A stretch of 50,363 nucleotides of DNA from CAZUZS01 sp964624795 (lineage in GTDB: Bacteria; Calditrichota; Calditrichia; RBG-13-44-9), in contig CAZUZS010000031.1 of NCBI GenBank assembly GCA_964624795.1, forward strand, positions 1 through 50,363. Reading direction: 5' to 3'. The first letter of the stretch is position 1, and each line of letters starts with the position of its first letter. Below are positions 26,560-35,319 of the stretch, one piece after another. The translations under genes and the position numbers were made by a program. Below the pieces are notes generated by a model that was not told where the DNA came from, did no database searches, and saw only the letters and a program-made list of their open reading frames with translations.

Positions 26560-26595
26560 AAAAAAAGCAAGGGGGAGCCACGTTTTGTCTCCCCC
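26560..26595 (-). terminator. Rho-independent terminator of nifJ
   Basis: Perfect 7-bp stem GGGGGAG/CTCCCCC (26571-26577 with 26589-26595) with an 11-nt loop, then TTGCTTTTTTT on the minus strand. It lies only 11 bp past the nifJ stop codon. Confidence 0.88.
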
Positions 26596-26606
26596 AAAAT
26601 GTTCTA

Positions 26607-29600
26607 TCAGACCAGTTCCCTGACATCTTCCGGCTTTTGCTCGTACATCTGCGACATCCGCTCGTAGAGCTGCCAGCGCTCGTTTACCTCATCCTGGGCC
26701 ATTTTCAGCAGCATTTTTGCCCGGGCAGGATCGCTCTTGGTCAGCATCTTGTAGCGCGTCTCATTATAAATGTATTGTTCCAGCGGAATCTTTGGCGCTT
26801 TCGAATCCAGCCGCAGCGGATTTTCTCCCTGTTTAGCCATCTCAGGATTGTATCGGATCAGTGGCCAGTATCCGGAATCCACCGCCAGTTTCTGCTGGGT
26901 CAGCCCGTATTTCATGTTAATTCCGTGCGCGATGCAGTGGCTGTAAGCGATAATTATGGATGGGCCATCATACTGTTCCGCTTCCATAAAGGCCTTGACC
27001 AACTGGGTATCGTTCGCTCCCATGGCGACCCTCGCCACATAAACATACCCGTAGCTCATTGCCAGCATGGCCAGGTCTTTCTTGGGCATCGGTTTACCCG
27101 CGGCAGCAAATTTTGCTACACCGCCCAAAGGCGTTGCTTTGGACATTTGCCCGCCGGTGTTGGAATATACCTCGGTGTCCAGCACCAGAACATTCACATT
27201 CCGCCCTGAAGCCAATACATGATCCAGGCCGCCATAGCCGATATCATAGGCCCAGCCATCGCCGCCCATAATCCACACACTTTTCTTTATAAGGTAATCG
27301 GCAATGCTCAGCAGCAATTTGGCATCCTGGGATTTTATCTTCTCGAGTTTTTGTTTCAGAGTCGCGACTCTCTCCCGCTGGTCGTGGATTCCAGTTTCGT
27401 CACCCTGGTTTGCTTCCAGGATCTCCTTTACCAGCACTTCGCCAACTTCGCCACTCAGTTTTTGGAGGAGCTCTTTCGCATGCTCGTTCTGCTTGTCGAT
27501 CGTCAGACGGAAACCAAGCCCGAATTCGGCATTGTCTTCAAACAGGGAGTTGGACCAAGCCGGACCGCGTTTATCTTTATTCACGGTCCAGGGCGTGGTA
27601 GGCAAATTGCCGCCATATATGGAAGAGCAACCTGTGGCATTTGCGACAATCATGCGGTCGCCGAACAGCTGCGAGGCCAGCTTAACATACGGTGTTTCCC
27701 CGCAGCCGGCGCAGGCACCCGAGAATTCAAACAACGGTTCCAAATATTGTGAGCCTTTGACGGTGTCCACTTTCAATTGTTTGCGGTCATAATCGGGGAT
27801 TTTCAGGAAAAATTCCCAATTTTCTTTTTCAGGCTCGCGCAACGGGATCTGCGGCGCCATATTCAGCGCTTTCAAACCAACCTGCTGCTTGTTCTTGGCA
27901 GGGCAAACCTCTACGCACAATTCGCAGCCGGTGCAATCTTCCGGTGCCACCTGAATGGTGTAAATCGTGTTCTCCGGCCACTCTTTTCCCCTGATTTTGG
28001 TCGATTTGAAGGTCGCCGGTGCGCCTTCCAGGTATTTTTCATCATACGCTTTGATGCGGATTACGGCATGTGGACAAACCATGGCGCACTTTCCGCACTG
28101 GATACACACATCCTCATCCCACACCGGAATTTCGAGCGCGATGTTCCGTTTCTCCCACTGCGTGGTCCCGGACGGGAATGTGCCATCTTCCGGGAAAGCA
28201 CTTACCGGAAGATCGTCTCCGTTACCTTCGATAATTTTAGCAGTCACATTTTTAACAAAATCCGGGGCATAATCCGGGACAACCGGCGGAATCTCGATTT
28301 TGCTGTCCGCTTTCTGGGGAACCTTCACCTGATGCAGGTGAGAAAGCGTGTGATCCACAGCCGCGAAGTTTTTCCGGACAATTTCTTCGCCCTTCTTGCC
28401 ATAAGTTTTTTTAATTGCATCCTTGATTGCCGTAATCGCCTCGTCCTTAGGCAGCACACCGGAGATGGCGAAGAAACAGGTCTGCATTATGGTGTTGATC
28501 CGCGATCCCATGCCGGTCTCTTTGGCAACATCGTATGCATTGATGACATAGAAATTTATTTTTTTATCAATGATATCCTGCTGAACCTTTCGCGGAATTT
28601 TGTCCCAGACTTCATCCGGACCGTAGGGCGCGTTTAACAAGAAAGTCGCCCCTGGTACCGCATTGCGCAGCATATCGTACTTTTCCAGAAACACATACTG
28701 GTGGCAGGCTACAAATTTCGCCGAGTTAACAAGGTAAGTAGAATGAATTGGTTTTTTCCCAAACCGCAGGTGAGACGTTGTTATCGCACCGGCCTTCTTG
28801 GAATCATAAACAAAGTAGCCCTGCGCGTAAAAATCCGTTCCTTCGCCGATAATCTTGATGGAATTTTTGTTGGCGCCAACCGTCCCGTCCGATCCAAGTC
28901 CATAAAACATGCCGCGGAACACGTCATCGCCTTCGGTGGAGAAGGAGGGGTCGTACTCGATACTATTATTTGTCACATCATCAAGAATGCCAACTGTGAA
29001 ATGGTTTTTCGTTTTTTCCTTCTTCATCTCATCGTAAAGCCCCTTGACCATAGCAGGGGTAAATTCCTTGGATGAGAGACCAAAGCGCCCGCCGATTACT
29101 TTGGGCATCTTCTCAAAAGGCGATTTGCCTTCTGCATTTATTTCATTCAGAGCGGTAATTACGTCTTTGTAGAGCGGCTCGCCGGCGCTGCCAGGTTCCT
29201 TTGTCCGGTCCAATACGGCAAGTACCTTCACAGAGGTTGGCAATGCATTCACAAATGCGTTCACTGAAAACGGCCGGTATAGCCTGACTTTCAGGACACC
29301 TACCTTTTCTCCGCGATCGGACAGAAATTCGGCAGCTTCGTGAGCAGCCTCGGCGCCCGAACCCATAAGGATGATTACCCGTTCGGCCTCCGGATGTCCT
29401 ACATAATCGAACAAATTGTAGTGGCGGCCGGTAAGCTTGCCAAACTTGTCCATCTGTTTCTGAACGATATCCGGGCAAACCTGGTAGTATGGATTCACCG
29501 TTTCCCGCGCCTGGAAAAAGACATCGGGATTTTGCGCCGTTCCGCGGATGAAAGGGTTATCCGGGGAAAGGGCCCGCTTGCGGTGGGCGATTACCAGATC

Positions 29601-30191
29601 GTCATCAATCATCGCTTTCAGGTCATCCCGCCCCAGAGCCTCAATTTTCTGGACTTCGTGGGAAGAACGGAATCCATCGAAGAAATGAACAAACGGCACC
29701 CGGGCTTCCAGCGAAGCGGCCTGGCTGATGAGCGCAAAATCCATAATCTCCTGCAGGGAATTGGACGCCAGGAGTGCAAAACCGGTTGAGCGGGTTGCCA
29801 TGACGTCACTGTGGTCCCCAAAAATCGAAAGCGCGTGGGTAGCCACGGTTCGTGCCGAAACGTGAAACACGGTAGAAGTCAACTCACCTGCAATCTTAAA
29901 CATGTTGGGAATCATCAAGAGCAAACCCTGCGATGCGGTAAAAGTGGTTGTGAGCGCACCGCTCTGCAATGCACCGTGGACGGCACCGGACGCTCCGCCC
30001 TCGCTTTGCATTTCGATCACGCTGGGAATGGTATCCCAGATATTTTTTTCTCCTTTTGCAGACCATTCATCAGCCCATTCGCCCATCGGTGAGGAAGGTG
30101 TGATTGGATAAATTGCAATCACCTCGTTTATTTTGTGGGCAACATAAGCGGCAGCTTCATTCCCGTCAATGGTCACTTTCTCTCGCTGCAT
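26607..30191 (-). CDS. nifJ: Pyruvate:ferredoxin (flavodoxin) oxidoreductase
   Basis: A 1194-aa single-chain PFOR that converts pyruvate and CoA to acetyl-CoA and CO2, reducing ferredoxin; the central step of anaerobic pyruvate metabolism. Domain order is complete: N-terminal PFOR domain (AYPITPSSPMGE-type start), core domain II, the EKR-type region, and a ferredoxin domain with two Cys motifs. The motifs are CIQCGKCAMVCP and CTGCELCVEVCP, roughly residues 685-760. The C-terminal thiamine-diphosphate domain has CAGCGETPY and GGDGWAYDIGYGG. AGGAG precedes the ATG. It is flanked by its own terminator and a 562-bp upstream gap containing palindromes, so it is probably monocistronic. Confidence 0.97.
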   Translation of the reverse strand: MQREKVTIDGNEAAAYVAHKINEVIAIYPITPSSPMGEWADEWSAKGEKNIWDTIPSVIEMQSEGGASGAVHGALQSGALTTTFTASQGLLLMIPNMFKIAGELTSTVFHVSARTVATHALSIFGDHSDVMATRSTGFALLASNSLQEIMDFALISQAASLEARVPFVHFFDGFRSSHEVQKIEALGRDDLKAMIDDDLVIAHRKRALSPDNPFIRGTAQNPDVFFQARETVNPYYQVCPDIVQKQMDKFGKLTGRHYNLFDYVGHPEAERVIILMGSGAEAAHEAAEFLSDRGEKVGVLKVRLYRPFSVNAFVNALPTSVKVLAVLDRTKEPGSAGEPLYKDVITALNEINAEGKSPFEKMPKVIGGRFGLSSKEFTPAMVKGLYDEMKKEKTKNHFTVGILDDVTNNSIEYDPSFSTEGDDVFRGMFYGLGSDGTVGANKNSIKIIGEGTDFYAQGYFVYDSKKAGAITTSHLRFGKKPIHSTYLVNSAKFVACHQYVFLEKYDMLRNAVPGATFLLNAPYGPDEVWDKIPRKVQQDIIDKKINFYVINAYDVAKETGMGSRINTIMQTCFFAISGVLPKDEAITAIKDAIKKTYGKKGEEIVRKNFAAVDHTLSHLHQVKVPQKADSKIEIPPVVPDYAPDFVKNVTAKIIEGNGDDLPVSAFPEDGTFPSGTTQWEKRNIALEIPVWDEDVCIQCGKCAMVCPHAVIRIKAYDEKYLEGAPATFKSTKIRGKEWPENTIYTIQVAPEDCTGCELCVEVCPAKNKQQVGLKALNMAPQIPLREPEKENWEFFLKIPDYDRKQLKVDTVKGSQYLEPLFEFSGACAGCGETPYVKLASQLFGDRMIVANATGCSSIYGGNLPTTPWTVNKDKRGPAWSNSLFEDNAEFGLGFRLTIDKQNEHAKELLQKLSGEVGEVLVKEILEANQGDETGIHDQRERVATLKQKLEKIKSQDAKLLLSIADYLIKKSVWIMGGDGWAYDIGYGGLDHVLASGRNVNVLVLDTEVYSNTGGQMSKATPLGGVAKFAAAGKPMPKKDLAMLAMSYGYVYVARVAMGANDTQLVKAFMEAEQYDGPSIIIAYSHCIAHGINMKYGLTQQKLAVDSGYWPLIRYNPEMAKQGENPLRLDSKAPKIPLEQYIYNETRYKMLTKSDPARAKMLLKMAQDEVNERWQLYERMSQMYEQKPEDVRELV

Positions 30192-30753
30192 TTTATTCTC
30201 CTCTACTTTTTATCGTTCAAAACAGTCATGATTTGCTTCTATTAAAAGATACGGTTCGGATTTGCGACTCAATTCTGCCTTTTTTCATGCGGTTCGTCAT
30301 TTGGTCCAACAAAAGATATTTAATACCCGATTTTCCTGATCGTTCCCGCCTATTTCTAAATCGCGCGATCTATTAACCTTGCAATATATTCGATTGCAAT
30401 TTGTTTTCCAAAGGCAAAAAATATTAATATCACATACCCGGTTTCCCAGCCTACTAACAAAAGCAAAGGGTGTACCAATCTTGCCTCCCGCCAATAATAG
30501 AGCTATAATTAGCAATTCGGAAGGTATATCTTAAATCCTATTTTTACTTTTGATAAATAGCCGTCTTGTGCTTCCCAAATATTGGAAACAGAGGTGGATC
30601 CGGCCGGATTGGCAGCTTCATACCTGCGCATAGCATTAACTTCAGGCCCGGGAAATTGCAGATCGCCGGGAACATTCCTTCATCGAATCTTGGATCGTAA
30701 GACCAAGCCTGGCCTGTCCGCCTGAATACCCGCGATTATCCTGAAGACACATA
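30192..30753. other. Non-coding region upstream of nifJ
   Basis: No convincing start-to-stop gene is present in these 562 bp. Two palindromes lie about 170-210 bp before nifJ. An open stretch of roughly 60 codons without a start codon lies on the minus strand at 30548-30735, with protein-like composition. A weak promoter could overlap the first palindrome (TTGCAA-17 bp-TTAATA on the minus strand). Confidence 0.5.
30360..30399. promoter_or_regulatory. Paired palindromes upstream of nifJ, possible operator
   Basis: TTGCAAT-7 bp-ATTGCAA is a perfect inverted repeat at 30379-30399. ATCGCGCGAT is a perfect 10-bp palindrome at 30360-30369. They are 9 bp apart, on the nifJ promoter side. A dimeric redox or carbon regulator is one explanation. 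Confidence 0.35.
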
Positions 30754-32010
30754 TTAGCTATAGCGGATCCAGCGAATAATTTCAGGGACAGTGGGTCGCT
30801 TTCCATACATAAGGATCCCAACGCGGTAGATTCGCGCCGTGAGCCAGGTAATTCCCACAATCGTTACGATATTAATGGCAAGCGATGCGACTATTTGCCA
30901 CCACGGTGGCATAACCAGGCTCACCCGCAAAAACATCACCAGCGGTGTGAAGAACGGAAGAAAAGAGAGCACCTGCGCCAGCTCGCTGGTCGGATCCTTG
31001 ATTACCGCAAAGCTGGAAATAAACGGAATAATAATCAGAATAGTCACAGGTGTGGAAAGCCCCTGTGCATCCTGCATGTCCGAGCACATCGCTCCAACCG
31101 CAGCGTAAATAGTCGAGAATGTAAAGAAACCAATGATAAAAAAGAGTACAAAGTAGAAAAACACGGTCGGTGAAAGGCTGATAAACCCGGCAATGGCCGG
31201 GACTGATGCAGTGGCGATAACGAATGCCGCCGTCCCCAAACCCGCCCAGATGATATACTGCGTCAGCCCCACACTCCCTACGCCAAAAAGCTTCCCCATC
31301 ATAAGCTGAAATGAGTTGGTGGAGGAAAGCAGGACTTCGATGATGCGGGAAGTTTTTTCCTCTATTACGCTGCGCATAATGGCATTGCCATAGAATAGAA
31401 TCGTCATATAGAGGATCATGAGAAACATAAGAGAGGAGATATATTCCTGGTCAAATCCCCGCGCCTTCTCTTTACCCTTCACCAATTTCACGGTTTCCAG
31501 CTTCACCTTGCTGGTGAGCTCCTTGACCAGCGCCGGATCGAGACCGGCTTGTGACAGACGCCGGTTGTTCACGATATCCGTGATTCCATTTCGCAATTTT
31601 TGAATCAGATCGATGTTGCTTATCGATTTGGCGATATATGTGAGGTGACCACCGGTCATGACATCCGCAGGGATGATCAGGATCGCGGTGCTCGCCCCAC
31701 TCTCAATCTCCTGCCGGTACTTGGTTTTGTCCGTATCGTATTCCGATGGCGAAACAGGTGAGAAAAGAAATCGGGGTTGCCCATTTTTCAAAGTATCATT
31801 GAAGGTCTCATTTAGCGCCCCGGTGAGGTCGCCGGAATAATCCACAACCCGGATCAGCATCGGCTCTTCAGTAGAGAGACTCATAAAATAGGCCGGCCCG
31901 AACATCAACCCGATAATAAAGATGGGACCCAAAAGCGTTCCGATGAGGAAACCGCGGGTGAGGACTTTGGTCAGGAATTCTCTTTTTATAATTTTAGCTA
32001 TTTTTTTCAT
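30754..32010 (-). CDS. ABC-2 type transporter permease (NatB-like)
   Basis: A 418-aa membrane subunit of an ABC exporter. It has an N-terminal helix (about residues 17-37), a large extracytoplasmic domain (about 38-175) and a cluster of five or more helices in the C-terminal half. The segment MRSVIEEKTSRIIEVLLSS, diagnostic of the NatB/ABC-2 group, is present. The ATG at 32010 has GGAGG 8 nt upstream and overlaps the ATPase gene by 17 bp; a longer frame from 32046 lacks such a site. Substrate unknown; NatAB pairs export Na+ or small molecules. Confidence 0.9.
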   Translation of the reverse strand: MKKIAKIIKREFLTKVLTRGFLIGTLLGPIFIIGLMFGPAYFMSLSTEEPMLIRVVDYSGDLTGALNETFNDTLKNGQPRFLFSPVSPSEYDTDKTKYRQEIESGASTAILIIPADVMTGGHLTYIAKSISNIDLIQKLRNGITDIVNNRRLSQAGLDPALVKELTSKVKLETVKLVKGKEKARGFDQEYISSLMFLMILYMTILFYGNAIMRSVIEEKTSRIIEVLLSSTNSFQLMMGKLFGVGSVGLTQYIIWAGLGTAAFVIATASVPAIAGFISLSPTVFFYFVLFFIIGFFTFSTIYAAVGAMCSDMQDAQGLSTPVTILIIIPFISSFAVIKDPTSELAQVLSFLPFFTPLVMFLRVSLVMPPWWQIVASLAINIVTIVGITWLTARIYRVGILMYGKRPTVPEIIRWIRYS

Positions 32011-32911
32011 TTTTCCGGCCTCCAACGATTTCGATGAAAATATCATTTAGTGAGGTTTCCGCCGTCTCAAATTTTTTTACATTCAAATCGGAGTTCGCCA
32101 AGGTTTTGAACACCTGCGACGGGTCCGCACCATCCTTGAGCTGGATTTCCACGTAATTCCCATAATCGTTGACCGATACGACCATATCCAGCTTGCCAAT
32201 GAAATCCGCATCACCCGAAAACTCCAGCCGGATGGCGTTGTGCCCGTAGCGCTGCTTGACTTCTGAGAGCGGCCCCTGGACAACAACCTTGCCGTGATTT
32301 ATCAGGCAAATATCGTCGCACAGTTTTTCCGCCTGATCCATGAGATGTGTGGACAGAATAATCGTTGTCCCCTTTTTCTTCATCTCCAGGAGGATGTCTT
32401 TCAGAAATTTGGTGTTGACCGGGTCCAGCCCGGCGAACGGCTCATCGACAATAAGCAAATCCGGCGAATGCATTATGGTAGCAATAAATTGCACTTTCTG
32501 CTGCATTCCTTTGCTCAAATCCTGCACCTTGTGTTCCGTCCATTTTGCAAGCTCGAATCGCTCCAGCCATTCCCCGGCAAGGCGTCGCGCATCCGATGCC
32601 GGGAGTCCCTTCATTTCCCCCAGGAACTGCAAATTCGCCAGGAGCTTCATTTTAGGATACAGCCCCCGTTCCTCCGGCAGGTACCCCAGGCGGTTTTTAG
32701 TTTCTTCGCTGAATGCACCACCGAAAATCTGCACGCGTCCGGCATCCGGAATAATGATATTGACGATCATCCTCATCGTAGTGGTCTTCCCGGCTCCGTT
32801 AGGGCCAAGCAAACCAAAGAGGCGGCCTTCCTCGATAGAAAAAGAGACGCCGTCTACGGCCTTGAATTGATCATAATTTTTGGAGACTTGCTCAACTTGC
32901 AAGGCTTGCAT
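31994..32911 (-). CDS. ABC transporter ATP-binding protein (NatA-like)
   Basis: A 305-aa ATPase with Walker A GPNGAGKT (residues 36-43), the signature LSKGMQQK, Walker B LLIVDEPFAGLD and the switch His in LSTHLMDQ. The C-terminal extension of about 80 residues is typical of ABC-2 exporters. It is paired with and overlaps the permease gene. A promoter candidate lies about 170 bp upstream. Confidence 0.95.
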   Translation of the reverse strand: MQALQVEQVSKNYDQFKAVDGVSFSIEEGRLFGLLGPNGAGKTTTMRMIVNIIIPDAGRVQIFGGAFSEETKNRLGYLPEERGLYPKMKLLANLQFLGEMKGLPASDARRLAGEWLERFELAKWTEHKVQDLSKGMQQKVQFIATIMHSPDLLIVDEPFAGLDPVNTKFLKDILLEMKKKGTTIILSTHLMDQAEKLCDDICLINHGKVVVQGPLSEVKQRYGHNAIRLEFSGDADFIGKLDMVVSVNDYGNYVEIQLKDGADPSQVFKTLANSDLNVKKFETAETSLNDIFIEIVGGRKNEKNS

Positions 32912-33088
32912 GATTCCTCCTCATCTAAATTATCCACCGTCTTGGACATGAAATTGAATTGCACGGATCTCAAAAGTAAGCCATTCTGTCAATTTATATT
33001 CGCTGCCGGCAGCAGATTGGGAAAAGTGGCGACCCGCTTGCGCATTTGGAAGCAACGTTGACATTCTGGCCAGGTTTGCTGCCGCAAT

Positions 33089-33116
33089 TTTATAATTTAA
33101 ACATAATAACTCACAA
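33089..33116 (-). promoter_or_regulatory. Candidate promoter of the ABC exporter genes
   Basis: TTGTGA (33111-33116), 16 bp, TATAAA (33089-33094) on the minus strand in an AT-rich stretch. The leader would be about 170 nt. Confidence 0.4.
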
Positions 33117-33340
33117 AAGAATAGCAGAATGGATAAAATTTTTGAATTGAAAACCACAATCGAGGCACCTCGATTTGGCAATTTAAAAGACAGATCATTT
33201 GTGAGTCGTTCAAGGTCATTGTATTCCATTAAAGCGCACTGGGACAGGGGGCAATCCGATCACCGGTAAGATCCGGATGGTGGCTTGGAAACAGGTCTTT
33301 TGGTTTAATACTTGATTATTAGGGAGAAAGGAAATCCATC

Positions 33341-33433
33341 ATGAAGCGTGCTGTCATGGTCTCGTGTACTTTCGGATGCGGTTGCATTTCACTCCCGATT
33401 ACATTATTATTGGCATGTGAAATATATGTCTGA
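33341..33433 (+). CDS. Possible small hydrophobic cysteine-containing peptide
   Basis: A 30-codon frame from ATG to TGA with AAAGGAAA about 8 nt upstream. The product starts MKRAV, contains three Cys residues in CTFGCGC and one later, and has a hydrophobic stretch ISLPITLLLA. It could be a small membrane peptide or a leader ORF for the aldehyde dehydrogenase 170 bp downstream. It is short enough to occur by chance. Confidence 0.2.
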   Translation: MKRAVMVSCTFGCGCISLPITLLLACEIYV

Positions 33434-33604
33434 AGCAGCTTTTGTCCTGCGGGGAGGAATTGTATTTTGTCGTAATCAAAACGGAAGCGCGAATACAGAT
33501 TCCGGAATCCGAACAGGAACAGAGGCAAGTAGTTTTACAGAGATATCGGGCAAAACGAATAGCCCGACCGTTAAACACGCGGGTTTTCATTCGGAGGCAT
33601 AAAA

Positions 33605-35032
33605 ATGGCAACCACTACATTCTTACCGCTTATTCACAACGAGTGGGTCAAAACTTACAAAAACATCAAAGTCAGGAGTCCCTACACCGGCGATACTCTT
33701 GGCAAAGTTTACATTGCCGAAGAGGATTTTCTGGCAATGGCGATAGAGAGCGCCCAGAAAGGATTTCAGACTGCACGCCAGCTTTCCGGCTACGAACGTC
33801 ATGAGCTCCTCCTGAAAATTGCCGCAGGAATAAAAGGGAGGGAAAAGGAATTAGCCGAAACCATTGCCCGGGAAGGCGGCAAGCCGATACGCTTTGCCCG
33901 TAACGAAGTAACCCGCGCTCAGCTTACCTTCACATGGGCAGCAGAAGAAGCAAGACGGCTGTCCGGGGAATTTTTGCCCCTGGATGTGGCGCCACAAACC
34001 CGTGGCTATTATGGAATCTCACGTCGCTTTCCGCTTGGCGTAATCCTGGGAATCTCGCCATTCAATTTTCCCCTGAACCTCGTAGCCCACAAAGTAGCGC
34101 CGGCAATTGCCAGTGGGAATTCGATCATACTCAAGCCGGCATCCGCGACACCAATTACCGCGATTAAGCTGGGCGAAATCATCCGGGAGGCTGGCGCTCC
34201 GGCAGGAATGGTAAACATTGTGCCGACCACCGGGAAAAATGCCGAATCGCTGGTCAAAGACGGCCGCATCAAGAAACTGACATTTACCGGCAGCGCGCAA
34301 GTCGGCTGGTTTCTCAAATCAATAGCCGGCAAAAAGAAGGTCACGCTTGAGCTGGGCGGCAACGCTGCTGCAATTGTGGAACCCGACAGTGATCTTGAAA
34401 CTGTTATTCCCAGGTTGGTTCTGGGATCATTCGCTTACGCCGGCCAGATTTGTATTTCAGTGCAGCGCATTTATGTGCACGATTCCATATTTGATGAATT
34501 CGTTCAGAAATTTGTGGATGAAATGGTTGCCAGTGCGCTTTATGGGGACCCGATGGATGAGAAAACCATGGTTGGCCCTATGATTGACGCTGATGCCGCT
34601 AAACGCGCAGAATCCTGGATTAGCGAAGCGGCTAAGGGTGGCGCCAAAGTCTTAATTGGTGGCAACCGTAACAAGAACCTCCTGGAACCAACCGTCCTGA
34701 CACACACCCAGCCCGACATGAAAGCAGTCTGCGAAGAGATCTTTGCACCGGTAGTCGTCATTGAGCCGTACCGTGAATTTGACGATGCTGTGAAAATGGT
34801 GAACAATTCCTACTACGGTCTGCAGGCAGGTGTTTTCACCAATGACTTCCGGAAAATTCAACAGGCATATCGCGATCTGGCGGTCGGCGGTGTAATAATC
34901 AATGATTATCCCACATTCCGAATCGATCCCATGCCTTATGGCGGAAGCAAAGACAGCGGGATGGGGCGGGAAGGCATTCGCTACGCGATTGAGGAAATGA
35001 CCGAGATAAAACTCATGGTGGTGAAAAGCTGA
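33605..35032 (+). CDS. NAD(P)-dependent aldehyde dehydrogenase
   Basis: A 475-aa cytoplasmic ALDH. Active-site residues are intact: Asn154 in SPFNFP, Glu249 in LELGG and the nucleophile Cys283 in GQICIS. The cofactor motif KPAS and FTGS are present. The QICISVQRI context places it near the lactaldehyde / non-phosphorylating glyceraldehyde-3-phosphate dehydrogenase branch, but the substrate is not certain. GGAGG lies 7 nt before the ATG. The gene stands alone on the plus strand; the next gene is 287 bp downstream. An imperfect hairpin with AATCCC/GGGATT arms (35091-35123) follows but lacks a U-tract. Confidence 0.93.
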   Translation: MATTTFLPLIHNEWVKTYKNIKVRSPYTGDTLGKVYIAEEDFLAMAIESAQKGFQTARQLSGYERHELLLKIAAGIKGREKELAETIAREGGKPIRFARNEVTRAQLTFTWAAEEARRLSGEFLPLDVAPQTRGYYGISRRFPLGVILGISPFNFPLNLVAHKVAPAIASGNSIILKPASATPITAIKLGEIIREAGAPAGMVNIVPTTGKNAESLVKDGRIKKLTFTGSAQVGWFLKSIAGKKKVTLELGGNAAAIVEPDSDLETVIPRLVLGSFAYAGQICISVQRIYVHDSIFDEFVQKFVDEMVASALYGDPMDEKTMVGPMIDADAAKRAESWISEAAKGGAKVLIGGNRNKNLLEPTVLTHTQPDMKAVCEEIFAPVVVIEPYREFDDAVKMVNNSYYGLQAGVFTNDFRKIQQAYRDLAVGGVIINDYPTFRIDPMPYGGSKDSGMGREGIRYAIEEMTEIKLMVVKS

Positions 35033-35319
35033 TGCACCGGTACATAATATTGCCCGCTCTGAGTTTGCTACAGCCGTTAGACAAACCTGAAATCCCGGTT
35101 CATGCTCCAATGAGACGGGGATTCTGCAATGGTAAGCAGTGAGAGAATTGATATCCCGCTGAAAAAGTCGGACCTTCATTTGTGTTAGTAATCCTGAAAA
35201 ATCAACAATAATGAGATTGTAGAACTTAACATGAGTCTTTCGATGTTTGATGTTTCTTTATAGACTAACTTTTTTTAAACAAAAAATCTGGAAAATCAAC
35301 CAAAAGTGAGGTGTATCTA

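Larger units (their letters stand above)
32912..33604. other. Divergent intergenic region between ABC exporter and aldehyde dehydrogenase
   Basis: 693 bp without a confident gene. It holds a leftward promoter candidate for the exporter (33089-33116) and a possible 30-codon plus-strand gene at 33341-33433. Other open frames here lack start sites and coding character. Confidence 0.5.

Noticed and set aside
27777..28637. 286-codon plus-strand open frame antisense to nifJ
   Set aside because: It is a shadow of the NifJ coding strand: no ribosome site, no recognisable domain, and the opposite strand encodes a complete conserved enzyme.
32294..33061. 255-codon plus-strand open frame across the ABC ATPase gene
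   Set aside because: Mostly antisense to a complete ABC ATPase; no start signal and no domain.
32930..33229. 99-codon minus-strand open frame just upstream of the ABC ATPase
   Set aside because: It contains the likely promoter of the exporter genes, has no good ribosome site and no recognisable domain.
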